A DNA stretch of 7,440 nt from an uncultured Myxococcales bacterium (GTDB taxonomy: Bacteria > Myxococcota_A > Bradymonadia > UBA7976 > UBA1532), in the NCBI GenBank assembly GCA_937896275.1, contig CALBMW010000140.1:1-7440 (forward strand). The letters are read 5' to 3'. The notes under the pieces were generated by a model that saw only the letters and a program-made list of their open reading frames with translations, was not told the origin of the DNA and made no database searches. The translations under genes were made by a program, and so were the position numbers. Positions 1 to 4,115 of the stretch are shown piece by piece. Numbering within the stretch: the stretch's first letter is position 1; each line of letters begins with the position of its first letter.

Positions 1-85
1 CCCCGCTCGTGTCGCCGGCCCCGTCGTCGTCGCAGCCGATGAGCAGCGCCGCCATCAGCGCCGCGCCCCACGCCATTCTTCGCAT
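1..85 (-). CDS. Lipoprotein, N-terminal fragment (runs off left edge)
   Basis: Only the first 28 codons are in the window. They read as a typical bacterial lipoprotein signal: a short Arg-rich start (MRRM), a hydrophobic Ala/Leu/Met stretch, then the lipobox LIGC with the lipidated Cys at residue 18. An acidic, Gly-rich linker (DDDGAGD) follows, as is usual after the lipidated Cys. The start is supported by a GGGGAG ribosome-binding site at 93-98 with a 7-base spacer. A second in-frame ATG three codons downstream is less well placed. Signal peptidase II processing and membrane anchoring follow from the lipobox. The function cannot be told because the body of the protein lies outside the window. 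It is downstream of, and on the same strand as, the small membrane protein gene, with an 84-base gap in which I see no convincing terminator. Confidence 0.75.
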   Translation of the reverse strand, partial: MRRMAWGAALMAALLIGCDDDGAGDTSG

Positions 86-92
86 CGTGTCA

Positions 93-98
93 CTCCCC
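93..98 (-). promoter_or_regulatory. Ribosome-binding site of the left-edge lipoprotein
   Basis: GGGGAG lies 7 bases upstream of the ATG at 83-85. It fixes the start of a gene of which only 28 codons are visible, which makes it an important part of the case for that gene. Confidence 0.6.
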
Positions 99-169
99 GA
101 TGAGCGCCCCGTCACCGGGACGTCGCGAGGATACCCACCGAGGCACCACCGGCGCCAGCCGCAGGCTCG

Positions 170-442
170 TCAGGGGGTCTTGGGGGTTGGCTTGCCGACC
201 CGGCAGGCGGCGAGGCAGTCCTCGTAGTGCTGGCGCAGCACCTCGCGGTCGGACTGTCCGCTGTTCTTGAGGCGCTCGGTGTCGTTGCTGCAGCGCACGT
301 CGCACACGCGGTCACGCGCGGCCATCTCGCCCACCGTCAGGGTGCGCTCGGCCGGCGGCACGATGACCTTCGTATAGATCACGGCGGCGATCATCGCGGT
401 CGTGACGAGGCCCATGAGCAGGAAGAGCAAGCGGAGCGGCAT
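170..442 (-). CDS. Small single-pass membrane protein with twin CX3C motif
   Basis: This 90-residue protein of no recognised family has one hydrophobic segment at about residues 4-23, then a short polar or extracytoplasmic domain ending in a Lys/Pro-rich tail (KPTPKTP). The segment is more likely an uncleaved anchor than a signal peptide, because no AxA-type cleavage site follows it. The soluble part holds exactly four cysteines in two CX3C motifs, C47/C51 and C76/C80, 24 residues apart, in sequence that looks helical. A helical hairpin stapled by two disulfides is the obvious model, which would place this domain in the periplasm. That model is inference. The start ATG at 440-442 has a GAGGG a few bases upstream, and the hydrophobic segment begins just after it. 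A longer reading frame extends upstream to 1639 but is only antisense to the reductase gene. A candidate promoter lies at 476-504. Confidence 0.72.
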   Translation of the reverse strand: MPLRLLFLLMGLVTTAMIAAVIYTKVIVPPAERTLTVGEMAARDRVCDVRCSNDTERLKNSGQSDREVLRQHYEDCLAACRVGKPTPKTP

Positions 443-475
443 CGGCCCTCGAGGGTCCGGGGCAACGGGGCCGCG

Positions 476-504
476 ATTCTGGCGGCCGGACCGCGCGAAG
501 GCAA
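476..504 (-). promoter_or_regulatory. Candidate sigma70-type promoter for the small membrane protein
   Basis: Reading the minus strand, a -35-like TTGCCT (504-499) and a -10-like CAGAAT (481-476) are separated by exactly 17 bases. Each matches four of six consensus positions. Transcription would begin about 25-30 bases before the ATG at 442. Matches of this quality occur by chance, and promoters in GC-rich Myxococcota are poorly defined, so this is tentative. Confidence 0.3.
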
Positions 505-582
505 GGGCGGGGCGCGCCGCGGGGGCCACGCCCGTGTCGCCCGGCGTCGCCAAACGCCACGTCCTGGCCGGGGCTCGCGCGT

Positions 583-600
583 CGCGACGCTTCCGTCGCG
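583..600 (+). other. Stem-loop in the leader of the reductase gene
   Basis: CGCGACG (583-589) and CGTCGCG (594-600) form a perfect 7-bp stem closed by the four-base loop CTTC. The left arm also belongs to a separate perfect 12-bp palindrome, GCGTCGCGACGC, at 579-590, so two structures or a protein-binding site are possible. The stem-loop lies about 46 bases upstream of the ATG at 647. No run of T follows, so it is not a standard intrinsic terminator. High GC content makes chance stems fairly likely. Confidence 0.35.
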
Positions 601-634
601 GGCCCAGGTGTGGCACAAAGCGGCCGCGGCGATT

Positions 635-640
635 GGGGAG
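635..640 (+). promoter_or_regulatory. Ribosome-binding site of the reductase gene
   Basis: GGGGAG lies 6 bases before the ATG at 647. It decides the start, because the reading frame stays open about 140 codons further upstream, to 227, without any family-like sequence there. Confidence 0.75.
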
Positions 641-646
641 AAGACC

Positions 647-1699
647 ATGGCGACGCAGGGACCGCGAGTCCTGGTGATGGGGTCCGGGGGCATCGGCGGC
701 ACGGTGGCGGCTCACCTCGCCGAGCAAGGGGCGGACGTGCGCGCGGTCTCGCGCAACCCGGCGGTGGTCGCGGCGGCGGCGGCGCACGGGCTGTGCGTGG
801 TCGGCGAAGGCGGCGGCCGGACGGTCCGGGTGCGGGTGGTGCCCGAGGTGCCGACGGACGAGGGCCCGTACGACTACGTGCTGCTCGCGACGCAGCCCAC
901 CGACGTCGAGGCCGCCGCGGCGCAGGCGGCGCCCTACCTGGCGGTCGACGGGCGCGTGGTCTGTTTTCAGAACGGCCTCTGCGAGGCGCGGGTGGGCGCC
1001 CTGGTGGGCGATCCAGGGCGGGTCGTGGGCGGCATCGTGGCCTGGGGCGCGACCATGATCGAGCCCGGCGTCTACGACAAGACCTCGAGCGGCGGCTTCG
1101 TGCTGGGCCGCTACGACGGCGCCGAGGACGCCGGCCTCGACGTGCTGGCGACCTTGCTCGAGAGCATCGGTCCGGTGCAGCGCACCACCAACCTGGCCGG
1201 CGCCCGCTGGAGCAAGCTCGCGCTCAACTGCGCGGTGTCGTCGCTCGGCACCCTCAACGGCACCGCGCTGGGGCAGGTGATCCGCAGCCGCCGCGCGCGT
1301 CGCCTGGCGCTCGAGATCATGACCGAGGCGGTCGCCGTGGCGCGGCGCGCCGGTGTGCGGCTCGAGAAGGTGTCGGGCACCCTCGACCTCGATTGGATGG
1401 CGCTGAGCGACGTCGAGCGCGAGGCCTCGGGCTCGGTCAGCCTGGCCAGCAAGCACGCCATGGTGCTCGCCGTGGGCACGCGCTACCGCCGCCTCTACAG
1501 CTCGATGCTGCGCGCGCTCGATGCGGGCAAGGCGCCCTCGGTCGACTTCCTCAACGGTGAGATCGTGGCGTGGGGCCGGCGCCACGAGGTGCACACGCCG
1601 GTGAACGCGGCGATCACGGACGCCATCTGGCGGCTGCATCGCGGTGAGGCCACGGCCGGGCGGGCGCTGCTGCTCGAGGTCTTCGAGGCGACCCGATGA
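647..1699 (+). CDS. Ketopantoate reductase (PanE/ApbA) family oxidoreductase
   Basis: This 350-residue NAD(P)H-dependent dehydrogenase has the two-domain layout of 2-dehydropantoate 2-reductase, which reduces ketopantoate to pantoate for coenzyme A synthesis. The Rossmann GxGxxG motif is G12-G17, near the N-terminus as expected. The FQNG motif at 107-110 matches the conserved Asn of the family. RWSKLALN at 187-194 carries the catalytic Lys190 and Asn194. The C-terminal signature runs from YSSML (284-288) to VDFLNG (299-304), followed by HTP at 316-318. Two residues are atypical. The Lys of the usual VK(A/T) segment is Gln83, and the conserved Glu of the (E)xDxxNG segment (Glu256 in E. coli PanE) is Ser298. 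The family assignment is firm. True ketopantoate reductase activity is therefore doubtful, and another 2-oxo acid or imine substrate is possible. At 350 residues it is somewhat longer than E. coli PanE (about 300). Its stop overlaps the next start by ATGA. Confidence 0.9.
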   Translation: MATQGPRVLVMGSGGIGGTVAAHLAEQGADVRAVSRNPAVVAAAAAHGLCVVGEGGGRTVRVRVVPEVPTDEGPYDYVLLATQPTDVEAAAAQAAPYLAVDGRVVCFQNGLCEARVGALVGDPGRVVGGIVAWGATMIEPGVYDKTSSGGFVLGRYDGAEDAGLDVLATLLESIGPVQRTTNLAGARWSKLALNCAVSSLGTLNGTALGQVIRSRRARRLALEIMTEAVAVARRAGVRLEKVSGTLDLDWMALSDVEREASGSVSLASKHAMVLAVGTRYRRLYSSMLRALDAGKAPSVDFLNGEIVAWGRRHEVHTPVNAAITDAIWRLHRGEATAGRALLLEVFEATR

Positions 1700-2460
1700 G
1701 GCTCGTGTCCTGGAACGTCAACGGCATCCGCGCCTGCTACGGCAAGGGCTTCCTCGACTGGCTGGCCGCCGCGCAGCCGGACGTGGTCTGCCTGCAGGAG
1801 ACGCGCGTCCACCCTCGCCAGCTTCCGCCCGCGCTGGTCGAGATCCCCGGCTATCACACCACCTGGGTGCCCGCCGAGAAGCTGGGCTACAGCGGCGTCG
1901 CCACGCTGTCGAAGGTGCCCCCGGACGAGGTGACGGTGGGGCTCGACGCCCCCGACTTCGACCGCGAGGGGCGCACGCTCATCACCCGCCACGGCGACGT
2001 GACCGTCTTCAACGGCTACTTCCCCAACGGTCAGAACGACCTGGGGCGCGTGCCCTACAAGTCCGCGTATTACAAACGCTTGTTGCAGATCGCGCAGGCG
2101 CGTCGCGGCCGCGGCGAGGCCGTCGTCATCTGCGGCGACCTCAACACGGCGCATCACCCCATCGACCTCAAGAACCCCAAGGCCAACGTCAAGAACACCG
2201 GCTTCCTCCCCGAGGAGCGCGTGTGGCTCGATGCCATGGAGGCCATGGGCTACGTGGACGCCTTCCGGCGCCTCAACCCCGACACCCCCGACCGCTACAC
2301 GTGGTGGTCGGCCCGCGGCGACGTCCGCGCGCGCAACGTGGGCTGGCGCATCGACTTCCATTGGGTGGGCGACGAGCTGTGGCCGCGGGTCTGTGACGCG
2401 ATCATCCACGATCAGGTGATGGGATCGGACCACTGCCCGGTGGAGCTGGTGCTGCGCTGA
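1696..2460 (+). CDS. xth: Exodeoxyribonuclease III / AP endonuclease (ExoA-type)
   Basis: This 254-residue cytoplasmic DNA-repair enzyme of the EEP (endonuclease/exonuclease/phosphatase) superfamily cuts DNA 5' to abasic sites in base-excision repair and removes 3' blocking groups. The motifs are in order and intact: SWNVNG with Asn7, LQETR with metal-binding Glu35, GYSGVA at 64-69, FNGYFPNG with Tyr108, CGDLN with Asp148 and Asn150, KNPKANVKNTGF at 159-170, WRIDF with Asp220, and the catalytic GSDHCP with Asp245 and His246. The KNPK...NTGF and GWRIDF blocks resemble the ExoA / NApe / human APE1 branch more than classic E. coli XthA. The length is normal. The start overlaps the reductase stop by four bases (ATGA), and GAGG at 1685-1688 sits 7 bases upstream, so the two are probably translated from one mRNA. 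The metabolic link between the two proteins is not obvious. Confidence 0.95.
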   Translation: MRLVSWNVNGIRACYGKGFLDWLAAAQPDVVCLQETRVHPRQLPPALVEIPGYHTTWVPAEKLGYSGVATLSKVPPDEVTVGLDAPDFDREGRTLITRHGDVTVFNGYFPNGQNDLGRVPYKSAYYKRLLQIAQARRGRGEAVVICGDLNTAHHPIDLKNPKANVKNTGFLPEERVWLDAMEAMGYVDAFRRLNPDTPDRYTWWSARGDVRARNVGWRIDFHWVGDELWPRVCDAIIHDQVMGSDHCPVELVLR

Positions 2461-2489
2461 CCTTCGGCGCCAGTCACTGACCTTCGGCG
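2457..2489. repeat. 13-bp direct repeat between convergent genes
   Basis: CTGACCTTCGGCG occurs at 2457-2469 and again at 2477-2489, a period of 20 bases. The first copy contains the xth stop codon. The spacer includes the 9-base palindrome GTCACTGAC (2473-2481). The convergent genes are only 33 bases apart here. I see no stem with a T tract, so no standard terminator can be called for either gene. Confidence 0.6.
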
Positions 2490-2493
2490 ACCG

Positions 2494-3297
2494 TCAGAAG
2501 CGCCAGAACATGTCCAGGTCAGGGAACACGACGGGATCGCCGGCGAACAGGTGCAGCGTCGGGACCTGGTAGTTGCCGTAGCCGAGTCCCAGCTTCAAGT
2601 TGAAGGTCGCCCAGCTCCAAAACGCGCTCAGCGTCCCGTTGGCCAGGCGGCCCGACTTCAGATCTGCGCTGCCCCCGGCGTGCAACTCCAGCGTGGTGCG
2701 CGGGTCGATTTGACTCGAACTCTCGCCGGTCGCCTTGGCGTCCTGATAGATCGACGCGGCCAACTCCGTCACGAGGGCGAAGCTGCGGCTCAGGTGCCAC
2801 TCGCCCGACAGCCCGAGCGCGCCCGTCGACACGGCGGCGACGCCCTTGATGTCGGTGTCTGCCGACTCCACGCTGGCGTCGCCGGTCGTCTTGACCACCG
2901 TGTAGCTCAGCCGCAGGTGAGCCGCGAGGGCATCACCGCGCCACGATCCGGTCAGCTCGATGGGCACCATGGTGAATTGGATGTCCTCGGCGTCCTTGTC
3001 GAAGTCCTGCGCGTTCACCGTGAAGAACGCGCCGCTGACGCTGGCCGACCACGTGCGGTCGCTCCACACGGTCCACTTCAGGTCCACGTTGGGCACCTTC
3101 AGGAGCCACGGGAGCCACTGGGTGCCGATCTGCAGTGGCTCGAGGATGCCGTACTGCCCCCGGAAGAGGCCCATGCGCCACTCGTTCTGGTGCAGCGTCA
3201 GGGCCGACCAGTCCGTGGCCGGCTCGGTGTCCTGCCAGGCGTGCGCCGAAGGCGCGGCCGCGAGCAGCGCCGCCGTGAGGAGGATCGTGCGCCGCAT
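2494..3297 (-). CDS. Probable outer-membrane beta-barrel protein
   Basis: This 267-residue exported protein is of no family I recognise. A clear signal peptide (MRR, then a Leu/Ala core) ends in SAHA, with cleavage expected after residue 20. The mature part is rich in short alternating hydrophobic/polar stretches with aromatic residues. Examples are the WTVWSDRTWSASVSGAFF region at 76-92 and the SAFWSWATFNLKLGLGYGNY region at 224-243. The chain ends in Phe267 within DMFWRF, which resembles the C-terminal aromatic signal recognised by the BAM complex. These traits suggest a small transmembrane barrel in the outer membrane, though no strand count is safe by eye. The start is chosen at the signal peptide. 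A frame opening at 3372 would add 25 Arg-rich residues and disrupt the signal. Its ATG shares one base with the stop of the preceding lipoprotein gene (TGATG), and it has only a weak Shine-Dalgarno sequence, so translational coupling is likely. Confidence 0.78.
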   Translation of the reverse strand: MRRTILLTAALLAAAPSAHAWQDTEPATDWSALTLHQNEWRMGLFRGQYGILEPLQIGTQWLPWLLKVPNVDLKWTVWSDRTWSASVSGAFFTVNAQDFDKDAEDIQFTMVPIELTGSWRGDALAAHLRLSYTVVKTTGDASVESADTDIKGVAAVSTGALGLSGEWHLSRSFALVTELAASIYQDAKATGESSSQIDPRTTLELHAGGSADLKSGRLANGTLSAFWSWATFNLKLGLGYGNYQVPTLHLFAGDPVVFPDLDMFWRF

Positions 3298-4115
3298 CAG
3301 AAGCTCACGTCCGCGCCGTCGGGCCCGCTGCACGTGCCGCCCACCGGCGCGAGGGTCACGCCGCAGGACCACGCCCCCGCGCGGTCCTCGACGTCGATGT
3401 GGTCGAAGTCAGTGCCGCCCGCCCAGGTCAGCACGACGTCGCCGTCGGGCAGGCTCACCCGGTGACTGAAGCCGCCCTCGAGGATCAGCACGTCGAGCCC
3501 GAAGGGGGCCGTGATCCCGTCGGCGTCGGTGAGCGATCCACCGAAAGCCACCAACTGCCGCGTCGTCTCGAACAGCATGTCCGCGCTGAACCGCAGCACC
3601 CGACCATCGGCGTCGGGCAGCGCGCAGCGCTTCGCCTCGCCCCAGATGAGCGGATCCAGCTTGCCGCCCTTCAGTTGGCCGAACGCTTCGATGATGCCCT
3701 GTCCGCGATCGATCACGTTGGCGTCCAGCCCGGGGCAGACGTACTCGATGCGCGCCCAGCCGGTGAAGGCCCCGCTCAAGGCCTGCCGCCGCACGCGCAG
3801 CGCCTGGCCGCCGGAGGTCTCGGAGGATCCCCCCAGCCCGCCGATCACGTCCTGAAACGCCGTGAACAGGACCGCGGCCTGCTCGAAGGCCTTGGCCTCG
3901 GCCACGAGCGCCTCGAGCAACTCGGGGGCGCTGTCCGCTGTCAGCGACCCCTTGGGTGCGTCGTAGGCGGCCAGCGCGGCGGTGACGTCGGGCGCGCGCG
4001 GCGGCTGCTCGGCGTCCCCGTCCCCTTTGCACCCCGCGAGCCCCATCGCCAGCGCCGCCCCCAGCACCGCCCCGAGGGCCACCCCTGGGGCCACCCCTGC
4101 CCGGAGCGACCTCAT
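3297..4115 (-). CDS. Lipoprotein of unknown function, middle gene of surface operon
   Basis: This 272-residue predicted lipoprotein begins MRSLR, followed by a Gly/Ala/Val/Leu stretch and the lipobox LAGC, with the lipidated Cys at residue 29. Lys follows the Cys, so there is no Asp+2 inner-membrane retention signal by the E. coli rule. A short Asp/Pro linker leads to a helical-looking region at about 44-130 and then a more beta-like half. Four further cysteines (in YVCPG, RCALP, WSCGV and GTCSG) could form two disulfides in the periplasm or at the surface. No known domain is recognised. The start overlaps the upstream gene's stop by ATGA (4112-4115), and its own stop touches the next start. 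A frame opening at 4196 would overlap the upstream gene by about 85 bases and bury the lipobox. No good Shine-Dalgarno precedes it beyond the GGCGG repeats of the upstream Arg codons. Confidence 0.8.
   Translation of the reverse strand: MRSLRAGVAPGVALGAVLGAALAMGLAGCKGDGDAEQPPRAPDVTAALAAYDAPKGSLTADSAPELLEALVAEAKAFEQAAVLFTAFQDVIGGLGGSSETSGGQALRVRRQALSGAFTGWARIEYVCPGLDANVIDRGQGIIEAFGQLKGGKLDPLIWGEAKRCALPDADGRVLRFSADMLFETTRQLVAFGGSLTDADGITAPFGLDVLILEGGFSHRVSLPDGDVVLTWAGGTDFDHIDVEDRAGAWSCGVTLAPVGGTCSGPDGADVSF

Noticed and set aside
86..169. Possible terminator or promoter between the small membrane protein and the left-edge lipoprotein
   Set aside because: Only short GC stems were found, with no T tract and no convincing -10/-35 pair. 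Apart from the ribosome-binding site at 93-98, I see nothing I can support.
611..627. TGGCAC-like start of a possible sigma54 promoter before the reductase
   Set aside because: The required GC at the -12 position is absent at the right spacing after the GG (positions 624-625 read CC).
443..1639. Long minus-strand frame (489 residues) opposite the reductase
   Set aside because: Only its last 90 residues (170-442) look like a protein. The rest is Arg/His/Ala-rich and antisense to a clear enzyme, as expected in GC-rich DNA.
1495..2433. 312-residue minus-strand frame opposite xth
   Set aside because: The plus strand holds all catalytic motifs of exonuclease III, and the minus frame is compositional.
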